Counted from the first letter of the stretch, positions 9,663 through 22,261 are shown. The stretch is 64,000 nucleotides of DNA from Athripsodes cinereus (GCA_947579605.1 OX388322.1:4588001-4652000); one strand, 5' to 3'. Made by a program: numbers and translations. Notes: generated by a model from the sequence alone, not told the origin.

Positions 9663-9718
<56 letters not shown>
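9663..9718. repeat. (TA)n microsatellite
   Basis: A near-perfect TA run of about 55 bp abuts the right end of the Penelope-like element. A shorter TA run lies at 7878-7896 near its left end, so the element probably entered a TA tract. Confidence 0.9.
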
Positions 9719-9719
<1 letters not shown>

Positions 9720-9849
9720 TCTTTGGGACATGTTTTGGATCATTCTTTTGCCCTTTAACGCTTCTTTCTCTTAAAAAAAACAGGGCATAAACAAGCCTCC
9801 TCCATTCAGAGCAATTGTCACCTCTTTCCACGATATTTCTGACGCATTG

Positions 9850-9985
9850 AGTAATCAAACATCCTGTAAAAGGCCGGTGTCCGTAAAACTTCGCGAAAAA
9901 GACATTTATGATCTTGAATTCAGCAGTGATAGAAACCTATAATGCCACTCGTCCTAAATGTTTAATTTTATTGTCACAAAAAAAA
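9850..9985 (-). repeat. R1 copy (diverged)
   Basis: It contains GTAAAAGGCC..., TTGAATTCAGCAGTGATAG and TGCCACTCGTCCTAAATGTT in the R1 minus-strand order. Confidence 0.55.
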
Positions 9986-10520
9986 AATTGCATATTTATT
10001 AATGCAATGAATGCTATACCATTTGTACAAGAATATTATTAACATTTTTCCACCATTTCTGTAGTTGATGCATAAAATTATACGAGTAATACATATTTCT
10101 GTCCGTTTTACAATCTGGAGTTATCTTGAGTAAAATCGGGCTAAAAGCTAGTTAAACGTACCTATAAATTAGTACCTATCTATTTTTTGTCGATCAAATA
10201 AGTTTTTTGCTATAAATTTAACATAAGTATCTGTAATATTTTGATAATGCAGTTTTATTTAATAAAAAAAAATACGAACAAAGTACAACACAATAAAAAA
10301 AGTCGCTATTTTCTCAAATAAGTGCAATAAAATGCACTTCGCACAAAAATGAAAAACGCGAAATGGGAAAAAAAAGACGAAAAAAGATGGGACAAAGTCA
10401 GTCATGATAAAAAGTGTTTTTTTTTTTCAAAGACAATTTGAAAAAACACTTTACCGTGCTGACAATTTAAGACAATTTCAAAAAAGTGTTTTTTCAAAGT
10501 CAATTTGAAAAAAAAAAACT
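9986..10520. other. Spacer with a T/A-run inverted repeat
   Basis: No gene is seen. Between 10411 and 10515 the word AAAGTG(T)n / (A)nCACTTT and CAATTTGAAAA recur in both orientations, giving a local foldback. Confidence 0.4.
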
Positions 10521-10594
10521 ACTAGGTACTACTATTCCATCGCGGCATATCCCACAAGTGGGATATGTCGTGGCGGTGCAATAGTAGTAGGTAC
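10521..10594. repeat. Foldback of the R1 start
   Basis: Arms 10521-10555 and 10558-10594 pair around a central AA. Each arm carries the R1 opening (ACTATT, CGCGGCATATCCCAC). Two R1 heads therefore face each other. Confidence 0.65.
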
Positions 10595-11089
10595 ATAAGT
10601 AACAATTAAAAATTCAATATTCGTACCTTTATCTACCTTCGGTATAAATATACCTTTTATATACAGAGAGAGACAAATTTCACTCAAAACCGGTAGCAGT
10701 TCATATTTTTATTCACTTTCAACACAATTAGGTAGATGTGTTCTCTCCACAGGGTGTCCCAGAATATATATTTTGTTATTATTATTATCATTATTAGGTA
10801 GGTAGGTGTCCACTATCTCAATCGTCAATCATTCTGTATACAGTCTTCTATAGAATCGGAGAGAAGGGATTATCGTGACAGATGTATATCATGAAAAAAA
10901 GTATACATTGAATCGTGAATTTAATTAATAATATTATTATTATAATTAGATATATATATATTTTGAAACATACGGAATGAGAGGGGGGCGGGATAAAAAT
11001 TAATCAGTATTTTGATAATATCGTCTCGGGATTTTGACTAGGGGGTCCGGGGCTTGAATCCTCCAGCTGACCTGCTTCACGTTGGTATG

Positions 11090-11195
11090 TAGAAGGAAAC
11101 TGAAGACAAACCCTTTTGCTGGGAGTTTCGGACGATAGACATACAATATGGCGCTCTTGAGGTTGTGTTATGAGGAAACGAATTTTACAAATTAA
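11090..11195 (+). pseudogene. LINE tail, second copy of the 7640 family
   Basis: AACTGAAGACAAACCC, then TTTTGCTGGGAGTTTCGG and GGCGCTCTTGAGGTTGTGTT match 7775-7860. Only the last codons and 3' UTR remain. Confidence 0.65.
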
Positions 11196-11224
11196 AAGTT
11201 ATTTATTTATGTACTATTTTTGAA

Positions 11225-11345
11225 AACAATGCGATGGGATTCTGCGGAGAAACGGCCTGGACGAAGATGACATACGGAATAGAAGAATATACAAGCTTAG
11301 GACGAGAAGAGCCGACCACAACGGCCTTTAGCCGGAAGAAGAAGA
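11225..11345 (+). pseudogene. Possible LINE C-terminal remnant
   Basis: A short open stretch reads LRRNGLDEDDIRNRRIYKLR, then TRRADHNGL, and ends in GAAGAAGAAGATGA. It resembles the Arg-rich, Glu-ending tails of RTE/CR1-type ORF2 proteins. Assignment is weak. Confidence 0.3.
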
Positions 11346-11730
11346 TGAAAAGGTTTCTTAGGATATCTCTGCTCTATAAAATAAAATGACTAGGTAGGTA
11401 CCCTAGTACCTAGGTAATATTATACGTTGGCAAATATTCTATCAAGATTGATAAAATTCATAATATCTTGTTGGTATATTTTGTACGTATTTGTGATATT
11501 GAACGAATAGGAATCTATGCGTGTCTAACTAGCCATATAAAGAATGAAATGTTTATTATTATCATTTTTAATTTATGCACCCCAATTTGTACAGGAAAAT
11601 AAATTTAACACCTGCGATATTTGGACGTAGGACTCAAATCTCGAATAGAATGATGCTAGTATTCTCCACCTATCCTATTTTCTTAACATTGACTATTATG
11701 TTTAACTGTGAAAAAAAATTGAATTAACTA
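11346..11730. other. AT-rich spacer
   Basis: Nothing recognised apart from GTAGGTACC words. Confidence 0.4.
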
Positions 11731-11734
11731 CTAT

Positions 11735-11885
11735 TACTACTACACCATCACGGCACATCCCACAAGTGGGGTAGCCAGCAGAACAGCTGCATGCATTAAA
11801 CATGCAGGCTGTCTTCTCTGTGCCAATAAAAAATTAAAACATTCAGGATGGGTGGAAAACCTCATCGCTGAATTAATTATTAATT
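11735..11885 (+). repeat. R1 copy, well preserved 5' half
   Basis: It runs from CTACTACACCATCACGGCAC through CCCACAAGTGGGGTAGCCAG to GGATGGGTGGAAAACCTCAT. This is a useful reference for the left half of the family. Confidence 0.75.
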
Positions 11886-12540
11886 GTATTAACTATGTCA
11901 GATTGTTTCACTTTGGATGATCATCCAGAGTGTCAGGGTCAAAGCTGTTCATCGAAAGTGAACACATCTATTCACACTTGTTCATCCTATGCTTTCACTG
12001 CCATATTAATACTCACGGTCATATTGTATGTGATTCGACATATTTTCGTTTAAAAAAAAAAACAAAAAATGAAAAATAACAGTTATTAAAAATTAAAACA
12101 AATTAATATAATACTCGACAGCATGATTATTTTGTTTGATTCCGACATTCAATGCTAATTCATAGAGAGTAATGAAAATTATCGGAAAACTTGTTTATGG
12201 TCGTTTCAGTGAAAGGGCCTTTTATCGAAATTATGTCGGGTGGTAATCGCTTTCATCCGTCATCGCTAGTGATCACTATTGATGAAACGTCTGTTTCACA
12301 CCTATTCATTTTGGAGGATGTGAATACCCCTTTAGATATGTAACATTCACATGTCTTCTTATTTAATTGTGATTTCTTCTTTAAGTGGAGTAACCAGCGT
12401 ACTAACAGTGTGTAAAAAATAATAACGACACTCAGGAAGAGTTGTACTGAAGATGATAAATGTCTTAATGGGTTTATTTATTATTTTTATTCTTGCTGCA
12501 GATTGGTTATACGACATCAATCATTACGAGTATCTTTTGT
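11886..12540. other. AT-rich spacer
   Basis: No gene or named repeat could be supported. Confidence 0.35.
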
Positions 12541-12549
12541 AGAGTTCTT

Positions 12550-12690
12550 CGGTAGCCTGGAGTTTCAGCCTAGTACAAGAGGTGCGCGGTTCGATCTCAG
12601 ATCCTGGCAAAACTTCCTTTCATGACACAAGTTTTAAGCTTACTGTGAAAGGTGTATTAAGTTGTACTTCTTTGGGCTAATAACAAAACC
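12550..12690 (+). repeat. SINE-B copy
   Basis: A tRNA-like head has box-A-like TAGCCTGGAGTTTCAGC (about 12553) and box B GGTTCGATCTC (12589-12599). It is followed by the body word CAAGTTTTAAGCTTACTGTG, then AAAGGTGTAT, shared with copies at 5890, 50640 and 52800 in the opposite orientation. Confidence 0.7.
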
Positions 12691-12699
12691 CAGATATAT

Positions 12700-13265
12700 G
12701 TATTACTTAAAAAAAAACTATTTTAAAAAGTTTGAGAATCACTGCTCTACTTAATCCACTGTCACACATTTGAGATGATACCGTTTTGATAAGTTGACAG
12801 TTTATAAAATTACTTTGTGAAAGTTCATGTGCCCAACCCTAGCCTACCTAGCACTGTGCGAGACTTAAAAAAAGCCCCAATAGGCATCAGTGGTGTACTT
12901 TCCATACACGCAAAAAAATACAACATGTCAACAATCGTGTGTTTTTCACAAATGCTATGCCACCAGAGGTGGGCAAATAGTCGATCGCAAGAAGTTTCAG
13001 GGTCGATCACACACATACTTCTAAACTAAAAGAAAAATCGTCCTCACTTTTGAAAAATTGAAAATAAAAACTTGAACCAAACCATGGAGATTGTGAAATA
13101 TTTCAAATTCCTATAAGTACCTACCTTTTTTTGAAAATCTGCCGACGGGCGGTAGAAATTTAGAGTGTATGGGAAATCCTTTTTTATTTGCTTACGAGTC
13201 GAGCGTTTGTCGTCTAATTTTATCAAGTTGATATTTTCCACCGACGGTTCTTGGTGGAAGTTCAT
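12700..13265. other. Spacer with short repeated phrases
   Basis: No gene is seen. The phrase GTGTACTTTCCATACACGCA (about 12892) recurs in altered form at 52390, and GCCCAACCCT recurs at 12832 and 13411, so old dispersed repeats are present. Confidence 0.4.
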
Positions 13266-13269
13266 TTAA

Positions 13270-13375
13270 GTTAATTTAAATAAAACACTTATTTAGTTCC
13301 TGCTTCCACTGTGACTTTATTGGTCTCGAGCCGGCTTTTAAGGCATTTCTCATCATCAGCCCAGCGTAAAGTATA
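13270..13375 (-). repeat. Degenerate Penelope-like terminal repeat
   Basis: On the minus strand CTGATGATGAG (about 13359), a palindromic GCCGGC, then ACCAATAAAGT and AAGTGTTTTATTTAAA follow the same order as the intact arm at 9570-9660 (CTGATGATG, palindrome, GAATAAATTT, CAGTGTTTTTAAAA). The GAAA core is altered, so the ribozyme is probably dead. Confidence 0.45.
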
Positions 13376-13379
13376 ATTT

Positions 13380-14300
13380 TATTGTTGTAGATCGCCGATG
13401 GCATAAGTTTGCCCAACCCTGGAATACACTAATACATCTCTAAAAAAATGCACACATGATAGAGAGACTTATTGAACCTACTTTACTTACACTGGAAAGA
13501 TATGATCTAGTTTTAAAAATTTCTATACAAAAATGAAAAGACTATTAAAAGAATATTCATAAAAATAAATTTAAATAGGTGGCTATTTCCTGAAATTTTC
13601 CTACACAAATGATGAGATCATGAAATATCTTAAGTTCGTATACCAAATTTTGAAAGTTGATAAAAGGGAAGGGTCCACCAATTTTAGATTGCAAAAGCGT
13701 AATTTTTCGTTGCGCCACTGGCAAATATACGGTTAGAATAAAAACAGATAATTATCACGATATTATGGGTGCTAGATGTTAGTTATATGTATCTATAGAA
13801 TAATATGTAGCAATAAGTGTATACATACATATTCAATTTTAATTCGTTAGGTTTTTTATTACTATAATAGTACAAAATATATACTAGGAAGGTAATTTTT
13901 ATATCAGATGTTTTCAACCTTTTTATTAAGTGTAATTATTGTATTGTTAACTGAATGTATTAACAATAAAATAAATAAAATGGAATATTTATATACATTA
14001 CATTATTCCCTGTTAACACTATGATAGATCATAAAAATTCGATAAAAACGAGTAAAACAAAAAATACTATTATATTTCATATAATAATTTAATTAAATGC
14101 CCTTTCGGAACAAGTCCATCTTCCAGTATCAGACACTTATTAATGTTGCTTTAATTTACTTCATAATAAGTATATTTTATCAAAGCTGATTGACTGGGTG
14201 TAATTAACTCAAGAAAAATAATAATTGAATGTTTTTTTGTAAATCTAAACTATTTATTATGTAGGTATGTCATGTAAAAAACAGGTTTCCGAAAAAATAA
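13380..14300. other. AT-rich spacer
   Basis: No gene or clear repeat is visible. Confidence 0.35.
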
Positions 14301-14304
14301 AGAT

Positions 14305-14445
14305 GTTTTACATCTTAAATTCAGCGATGAGGTTTGCCACCCATCCTGAATGTCACAATTTTTGTTGACACGGAGAAGACATTTTGCGTGTTTATTTCTT
14401 GCAGCTGATCTGCTGGCTACCCCATTTATGGTAGATATAGTAGAA
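14305..14445 (-). repeat. R1 copy
   Basis: It contains TTCAGCGATGAGGTTTGCCA, then CCCATCCTGAATGTC and CTGCTGGCTACCCCA, colinear with the reverse of 11735-11885. Confidence 0.75.
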
Positions 14446-16070
14446 AAAGTAAAAGATATCTTACCTATTCGCAATTTTGTCAATCATGTTTAACCGTTTC
14501 TATTGTCTGTTAAATAACATGAAAAGAATCTGAAATACCGCATTGTTTTTTGATGCACTGTTGTGCAGTTCATATTTTTCATTTTGTACAACAGTCCGAA
14601 GAGAAAAATGAACGCTAATTAAATACTTAAATGGAGCTAAAAGCGGACAAATAAACAGTAGAATGTATATTACATGTGAAAATTTGCGGTGATCCATTTT
14701 ATTTCCCGAAAATAATTTATTTAACGCAAAAGATGCACAGTATGCATATTGGAAACAACGAAAACGAACCGCACTAAAGTTTCAAATTTGAAATTCGAAT
14801 TTAGTTTGATTAATTTTAAATAAGGAATAGGAATAGAATTGTAGTAGGTACATAATAGTGTTGGTGGGAGTGTTCTATACACACATACATTATTTTATAA
14901 TAGAGATGGGAGAAGCGTGAATACGATTACGTATTCATAATGTAAATAGTGGTGGGAAATGCGCAACCAGCGTATAATGGCGTTATTTTATTTGACACCC
15001 TCTAAAACAATATACGAAGATTGTTGTGTAGGTATATCTATCTATTGAAACAGGAGCGAATCAGAAAATTTTAATTCGATTTTCTGTTTATCTATGTATG
15101 TAGGTTTATCATTTACATTACACGACACTTTACACAGTGGGATAAGTTCATGAAACAAAAATACAGACTGTCCTCTTCGTGTTACAGAAAATGTCATTAG
15201 ACAGTTTCAAAAATCCAGAGGGTTAGTTTATTTAAAAATAATATTATTAATTTAAAATTTTGCTGCCGACTTACTCCACATTCACGATACTAGCATATTT
15301 CTTATTGAGAGGATGACTTAGGTATATTAGAATTTATTACGAATCCAGATTCATCAAGTACTTCTTAGTATTTTTTTCATATGTATCTGAATTTGAAATA
15401 ACATCAAATGTACCAATAAGACAAGAAATTATGTGCTTGTATTGTAAAGGTAGAGTAGATTTACAAGGGAAAGAAATCGATGACAGGAAAGTACAAGACA
15501 CAACCATCAGCATAACTACTTTCATGATGTTAACGAATAGTCTTAGGCTGGTGAATGAATAGGCGGTATAAGTTTATTTCAAGGCAATCTACTCTTAACG
15601 AGTGACTTGTGATAAAAGGAATAAAATTTACAAAATTACTATAATTGTTTTAAACATTTCGATCCTGCATTTTGGCCTCGAGTAAGTAGCTAAATAAGTA
15701 ATGTTTATTTGTTTACGTTGCCATTTCAATTAACAACACAACTAGGAAGGAGTGAAGAGGAGATGGGTAGATACTATTGGAGAGGGTGAAACCGAATGCA
15801 CGGCGTAGTAAGGAGCGAACAAGTGGAAACAAACTTTCACGAGGAGAACTTGTTAACTGGAAAAAATAGTATGTTTTGTATTATTTGCTTTTTGCGTGTA
15901 GTAATTATTGATTGTTGTTTTTTCGCCCTTCGATGTTCCTGTTGAGAATAAGAACGATTTTATCAAATTAAAGTACTTTTCCTGCAATATTTCTTATTTT
16001 TTTTTTGAAAAATATCTACATTCACCTTTATAGGCTTTTGCTTTGCAGTGAGCGATGTTTACAATATAGG
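14446..16070. other. Gene-free spacer
   Basis: About 1.6 kb with no supported gene. The short frames here lack motifs. A stretch at 15735-15830 (AGGAGTGAAGAGGAGATGGG...) has LINE-like codon flavour but cannot be assigned. Confidence 0.35.
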
Positions 16071-16074
16071 TACA

Positions 16075-16245
16075 CTATTACTACTACTACTACACCATCA
16101 CGGCATATCCCACAAGTGGGGTAGCCAGTAGACCAGCTCCATGCAATAAACAAGCAGATTGTCCACTCCGAGTCGATAAAAAAAAACAAACCATTCAAAA
16201 TGGGTGGTGTGTCTCATTACTGAATTACTCGTATAGTGATGTTAA
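16075..16245 (+). repeat. R1 copy, 5' half
   Basis: It has CACCATCACGGCATATCCCA, then CAAGTGGGGTAGCCAG and TGGGTGGTGTGTCTCATTAC. The 3' half reappears at 16395-16520 after a LINE-tail insertion. Confidence 0.75.
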
Positions 16246-16254
16246 TTATCTCAT

Positions 16255-16390
16255 TTTTCTGAAAGAGGCGGTGTAAAAAAGCGCGAACGTCCAAGAACTA
16301 CGTGGCTTGAAAACGTGGATTAAATTCTCAAGGACGGCCGCGTGTTGACTGAAAAAAATCGCCGTATATGTTGATATGAGAAACTCATCA
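16255..16390 (+). pseudogene. LINE RT tail remnant
   Basis: Translation gives GGVKKRERPRTTWLENVD, a stop, then ILKDGRVLTEKNRR. The Arg-rich RPRTTWLENV block is typical of the region after the thumb of non-LTR ORF2 proteins. It sits between two halves of an R1 copy. Confidence 0.5.
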
Positions 16391-16394
16391 CTGA

Positions 16395-16520
16395 ATTACA
16401 GCTGATGTCTTATACGTGAGATTTTACGAACACCTGCCTTTTACAGACACTCGAAAACTTACAGAGAAGTTAGGGAAACCAACTTCTTGCCGAGGGCTTC
16501 ACGGACCAAATAAATAATAT
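16395..16520 (+). repeat. R1 copy, 3' half
   Basis: It contains GAGATTTTACGAACACCTGC, then GACACTCGAAAACTTACAGA and GGGCTTCACGG, the right end of the family. Confidence 0.7.
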
Positions 16521-16970
16521 TTACATCAAAATGAACAAAAATCCACCGAACTAATAACATTCGCACGCTCTCTTGGTATACTGTTTTACCTCCAAAATGA
16601 GATAACAACGAACTAATAATAATTAACCAAAATTATTACATTATTGGGTAGGTTCTATGTATGTACATAAGTAGTTTATCCTGCAGGACGCACTAGGACA
16701 TGGCCACTAAAGTCATTATTCACAGGATAATCTTCATATCTCTTCATATCACGAATTGCCTTTATAATATTTGTACCCTCCGCATACCACCAAAGAGATG
16801 ATAAATAGCCGTCTGATAGAAATAATCGAGATTTTGTCTTTTCATCGAGTGAAATGAACAAATAATAAATGACTTATCAAATAATAAATGATTAGTTTCA
16901 TCGAGTCTAGGGGTAAATGAGTTTTTCAATCGTTTCTTGTTGGATTTATAAGGACCTTTCTCATTTAATT
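16521..16970. other. AT-rich spacer
   Basis: No gene or named repeat. The 61-codon minus-strand frame at 16676-16861 shows no motif. Confidence 0.35.
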
Positions 16971-16977
16971 ACTTCAC

Positions 16978-17090
16978 TATGGCGTCTCCGGTGTGGACAA
17001 GATTTGTTATGTGTAGAATGACAAATAAATGGAAGTCTTCAGACTTCTGCGCTATCCAGATGGTCAGTGGGTCCTTCAATATGTAAAATT
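16978..17090 (+). repeat. R2 repeat copy (partial)
   Basis: TATGGCGTCTCCGGTGTGGA, then ATGGAAGTCTTCAGACTTCT and GGTCAGTGGGTCC match 49205-49335 and 62340-62450. The family is unidentified. Confidence 0.6.
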
Positions 17091-17337
17091 ACTTCTGCTG
17101 TAGGTACCTAGAAATGTGATGACATATGAGTCAACATATAATGTGGAAAAAAACGAAAAATACGCAGCAGTGTAAATTTAACTGCTAAAGGTATACAAAA
17201 AAATTGAACAAAAGAGATCTGCCTCCAAAAAACCATTACAAACATCACGGTGCTACAAAAAGTGCTACAAAAATATTTCTTAACACAGGTGCCGTGCTTC
17301 GTCACTGAAAACAAATTTTGAATGATATCATAGCATA

Positions 17338-17560
17338 TTATCACGGCACATCCTACAAGTCAGTTGACTAGCAGACAAGCTGCATATAACATGCAAGCTG
17401 TCCTCTAACTGCCAACAAAAATAAAGACAGTCAAGATGGATGCCAAATTTCATGACTGAAAAATGTCTGTATATTTTTCGAATACCTACCATTTATAAGA
17501 CACTCGAAATCTTACCGAAAAAATTAGGAGACCAATTCTTTCCCGGGTGCTCCATTTGGA
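17338..17560 (+). repeat. R1 copy, nearly full length
   Basis: From TATCACGGCACATCCTACAA to TCCCGGGTGCTCC, including GACACTCGAAATCTTACCGA and GGAGACCAATTCTT. This shows the family spans roughly 220-300 bp. Confidence 0.75.
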
Positions 17561-18100
17561 ATAAATTTAAATTAAATATTTTAGACTCTTATCTAGTGAC
17601 ATGGGTACCTGCTTATTACACCTTTACACCACAAGGCTTATTCAAATAATGTGTAAGAATATTAATTTAGGAGAATGAATGTGTCTGAGTAAAACATCGA
17701 TGAGATATTTACATCACTATAATATTAATTTCATCCTTAGCAAACCCTCTTTATGCGAGTGATAATAGAGACATCTATCGAGAGGTATTCGAAATCTATT
17801 AGCCAGGCCACGTGTACGCCACGTGGCTTTATATTTACAACATTATTATACTCTTTGCTGGTAGTATTTTGGTTAGCGTTTTTTGACGTTGTGTCCATGG
17901 ATGATAATAAGCTTTTCATCGTAATTATTTACTTAGTGCATTCTGCTTTTATGCCCATGTTAATAACAATAACAAATATCTAGTGATAAGTGATTCATGT
18001 GAAGAGTGCACGAGCCATATCAATTACTTACAATCAATAGGGTTATATTTCAAGCTAGGCAATAAAATATTTATTTCTTTGATACATCTTGGAGTGCTCG
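17561..18100. other. AT-rich spacer
   Basis: Opposed 60-76 codon frames overlap here without any motif, so no gene is called. Confidence 0.35.
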
Positions 18101-18109
18101 GTATAGAAC

Positions 18110-18250
18110 ATGTTTACTACTCTTTTCTGTAAGGTTTCGAGTGTCCTGTTAAATGTAGAACATTACGAATTTTACATCTTCCTTTCGGCAGTAATAAGGC
18201 AGCCACCCATCCTGAAAAGTCTAATTTTAATAATGCTATTAAATCTTTCT
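18110..18250 (-). repeat. R1 copy
   Basis: It has TTTCTGTAAGGTTTCGAGTG followed by TCCTGTTAAATG, then GCCACCCATCCTGAAAAGTC, the reverse order of the R1 right half. Confidence 0.65.
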
Positions 18251-18619
18251 TTGAAGAGTAAGATCCAACACATAGATACCTAGCTCGTGCCGTGCCTGGA
18301 GATATGTATATCCTTAATAGCAGAAAACAGGATTAAATGTCGCAATGCAAGTTAAAATTACTGTCTCGATGGAGTAGGTACTTAGATTGCGCTACAAACT
18401 CTCTTAGGAGCTGAATTGTAAAAAATCAATAAATAATAATTTTATTTTTTCTGGATATATTTGGGTGCAATATATGAGATGAGATATTATATACCATTTT
18501 TTTTATTATTTAGGATCATACTCAATGTATGCAAGTTTCCATAGATACTATTGGTTTCCCTGGTATCAGTCTGATAAATGTGGGGTTCGGTCACGAAACT
18601 GGACAAATCCTTTTTGTCT

Positions 18620-18925
18620 TAAGAAATTAAAAGAGATTAGAGGCGTTGGAGACGCGGTCCTACAGAAGAATTTTGGGAGTATTGTGAAAGAACCACTTCT
18701 CAAATAACGAAATTCTTAACAGAATCGAATGAGGAAAACACGTGCTCAAGAGTGTCTCAGAAAATTGTGCCAGGTGGACTGGACAAAAGATGCGATACGA
18801 AAATCTTCTACAAGAAATATTCATAGGGGATTATCTCTACGATCTATGCGAGGATATGAGTGGTGGATCATACGAAGAGTTAAAGAGGGTCACATAGAAT
18901 TAAACGAAATGGAAAGAAAGATGCA
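18620..18925 (+). pseudogene. LINE RT tail remnant with stops
   Basis: In one frame 18627-18731 reads KRLEALETRSYRRILGVL, a stop, KNHFSNNEILNRIE. This matches the AAFEMWCYRRMLKIHW...NEEVLTRV block at 54583-55065. Further on, GGSYEELKRVT parallels the GSYVGLKRLAENRDEW block. At least three stops and frame changes mark it as dead. Confidence 0.6.
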
Positions 18926-18929
18926 AGAT

Positions 18930-19390
18930 TTTGCTTCAAATCCACAGGATTGAAACCAGAGAAAGATATAGATTTGCGACTATACGAAAAGACTCAAATT
19001 CAATATCTGTGTAGGTTTTTTCATGAATTTTCCCCACAAATCAATCAAAACATGCATAAATAATGGATACACTCTCCTTATTGTAGCAACATTGTTTGGC
19101 TACAACAACGCCATAAAATTTATTTTTCATACTTATTTAATTTCATTTTTCTTCCGCTCGGCACGCAGGGGTCGAAGTCAGCGGTGCGCGATAAATGGAA
19201 AATGCAGTGTATAGTACGACCGAGGTTTGTAGGATTATAGACTATGGCGATGGGTCATATTTTGAGAATTTTATTCTATTTTTGCAAATCCATTCACTCG
19301 TCATGATTTTAGAATTATTTACGATAGTTGGTTAACAAAAAATTCTTCCATTCACAAGCTTTCCGGAAACCTAGAAGACCCTCTTTCACT
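18930..19390. other. AT-rich spacer
   Basis: Nothing assigned. Confidence 0.35.
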
Positions 19391-19395
19391 TTATT

Positions 19396-19430
19396 CACTG
19401 TGTCGGTGTTTAGGTAGTAGAATTCCATAT
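19396..19430 (+). repeat. R3 short repeat module
   Basis: Identical across its 35 bases to the copy at 6854-6888 by eye (CACTGTGTCGGTGTTTAGGT, then AGTAGAATTCCATAT). Confidence 0.7.
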
Positions 19431-20950
19431 CTTTCTCGTTCACGTTACACCGTTACTATTATAATGATATTAGGGAGTTAAGAATATCGCCATTGGCTCA
19501 AAATCAAAGAAAAAAAAAGATAAAAAGTACTTATTCATTGTGTCGATTGGCACTGTAATAAAACAGTAATATTGTCTTTAAAAAACTCTTGTATAGTGAC
19601 TCCTGTCATTTTAGTTCCAAAAATTTCCGCAAGTCGCATAACATAGCTCAACGAAATCTCCCTTGCGTATATCAATCCGTGAGTCGCTACTGTCGTTATT
19701 AATTCATTTGCTTTTCGCTAGGGGCGCTGTGGGATGGATTAGCGAAACAAGAGAATGGGGGGAAATATGCTGTATGTAAACACATACCCATTTATATTGA
19801 AGCAGAAATGTGTATACCTAATACATTTTTGTATTTTTTGTATGAACAACATTATTAATGTTTTCTATTTTATCTATGGTTAGCCATGAACATGTTGTTG
19901 GCAGTGGTTTTATTCTAATACGCCAACTGGGAATTCATATTTTTGAAAATGGAACATATTATGCGAGGGGAACGAATTCTTTTTTATTTAGTTTTAAATA
20001 GATACTTATGCGTTTTCGTTATTGGTAGGCACATTTGAGAGTTCTGAATTTAAAAAAAGCAATTACCGACGGTACAATGTTTCTATGAACATTTTATTGG
20101 TACCTACCTACTTATAGCTATTTTTTACAGCTGATCACAGAGAAGGTACTTATTAAGAAAAACTCAAAAAGATATCACTCAGTTTGTACAAAATTGTTAC
20201 AAATATAAAAAGCTTGTTTCTTTCTTGTATTTTCACGAGGAGCATTAAAAGTAATTATTTTATTATTGTATTACATTTGGGATAGCAATCAAAACACGAT
20301 GGAAGAATTTAGCATTTTCTATAGAAAGTCCGTGGTTCAAACACCTTCATGACATATAAATTATATAATCATCCTGAACCTGAGCCGAATCGTAAGCATC
20401 GGGACACCTCTTAATAGACTTTTCAAAATCAATTGCATTCCTCACAAGTTATTTTTTTTCGATAAACATATAGGTGTAAAAAATCGATCTTATTCGAAAG
20501 ACAAATTTTAAGCACTTACTCCTATACAGAGTGTGTTATATACACATCATCATAACACACACGCTCCAATATTTACAAAACTACAGTATGCAGCAATATC
20601 TACAGGTTTTTCTATATCACTTTTTTATTTTTATTTATCTATTAGTGTTGTTTGTTATCTTTTATCCGAATAGCTTTTAGTTGTGACAGAGAATAGAAAG
20701 CTCTGTATGAAATAATAATAACAGATACCGCCCTCTTTACTTGAGGGCGAGGGGTGGTTTTGTTAGGACGCTTCTGCGTGTTCATGTTATTTTAAAAGAA
20801 ACACTCTACCCTTGGAGTTGGTTGTCAAGTGAATGTTGTATAATATTGCGAGAAAATAATAAAAGTCATGCTTGAGACCATCCTGAGATCTTTTGAGGAA
20901 CATTGAGGGTGACAGATGATGAAAGTTAAAATAAATAAAAAATTAAACAT
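19431..20950. other. Gene-free AT-rich stretch
   Basis: About 1.5 kb with no frame carrying a motif and no strong repeat match within the window. Confidence 0.35.
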
Positions 20951-20954
20951 ACTG

Positions 20955-21075
20955 CTGTATCACAGCGTCACCTACAAGTGGGGTAAACATCGAAGTACAT
21001 AGCTGCATGTAATTACCATACAAGTCGTCCTCTCTGTGCCATAAAGAATAAGACATTCAGAATGGTTTCTGCGTT
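20955..21075 (+). repeat. R1 copy (diverged)
   Basis: It has TATCACAGCGTCACCTACAA, then GTGGGGTAAACAT and GCCATAAAGAATAAGACATT, followed by CAGAATGG, in R1 order. Confidence 0.6.
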
Positions 21076-22261
21076 ATCAAAGAAAAGTGTAGTACCTACG
21101 TAGGATAGTAATGAAATTGAGGCTTATTTCCTCGGTGTGTTCTCGAGAAAAGCTTGCAGGGCGAATGAATTTGATATAAAATTAACAAAATTGTATTAAA
21201 AGTTTCGTCTATAACAAAAAAAAATTATACTTACACAAAAATTAAATGGTGTTGATAAAAAACAAAAAAAAAATACTCAAAAAGGCCTCAAATATACATA
21301 TGCAATAACAGAAAAAACAAACATACAGTTAATGTATTGAACTAAAAAATACAAAAAAAAATTAAAAATAGTCTTCATTTAATAAAAAATCTACTTTTTT
21401 ACTATCGACAATAAAATATCCAAAAACTAATCGCTTCTTTTCATTGCAAATCAAAAAATTGAGTAAAAATATAATGTCCCTTTATTTGCCCGGAATCTAG
21501 GATTAATTCCCGAAAAATAAAGTGCATACCATCGGTGGATTCAGGAATCCTCCTATGTGCCTTTATCAAGATTTTTTTACCAAGGATATAAAATGTCTGA
21601 TTCAGTACGTGGAATGTGTCTTAGAAATTCTATAATATATTGAATTTATAGGCATGATTTGAATATTTAATATTTTTTTATGTACCTATATACCTATGAG
21701 TTATTTATTTAAGTATTTATTTATTTTGCACATAATCATTATAACATAACAGTGTTAACAAAACAACACAAAACTTAAAATTTAAAATACAAGGACGATA
21801 TGCAGTAGCGAGATTATCACTATCAAGTAATTTCTTCCACCTAACCACGAACTATCCGAGAAAAAGTAGCACGAAAAAGATTTAATTTATCTCAATAACT
21901 TTTTCCGTGGATATATTAGCGAATATTTTATTAGTTCATCGGTAGATTTGGCTCGACGAGACGTATAATTTGACATAGGTAAATATCATAGTTTAAAAAA
22001 AAATTGCTACATACGAGGTTTCATACATCCATCGATAATATACTGAGTATAATATAATATAGAATTCGATAAAAAATATATTTTAAGATTGTACAAATCA
22101 GTATGTTGTATAAAGATCGTAGGACTATTATGTATAAGAAAGCCTTTGCGTATTAATTGTCAGAAGTTTAAAAGTAAACACAGCTGGATGGAATAAGGAT
22201 ATCCACACAATAAGGACGAAGCAAATTAGGTATAGGTAGGTACCTATAGAAAGGATAATTC
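21076..22261. other. AT-rich spacer with a LINE-tail-like stretch
   Basis: No gene is seen. 21700-21800 reads on the minus strand as an A-rich body ending in AAATAAATACTTAAATAAAT, like other LINE 3' ends here. Confidence 0.35.
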
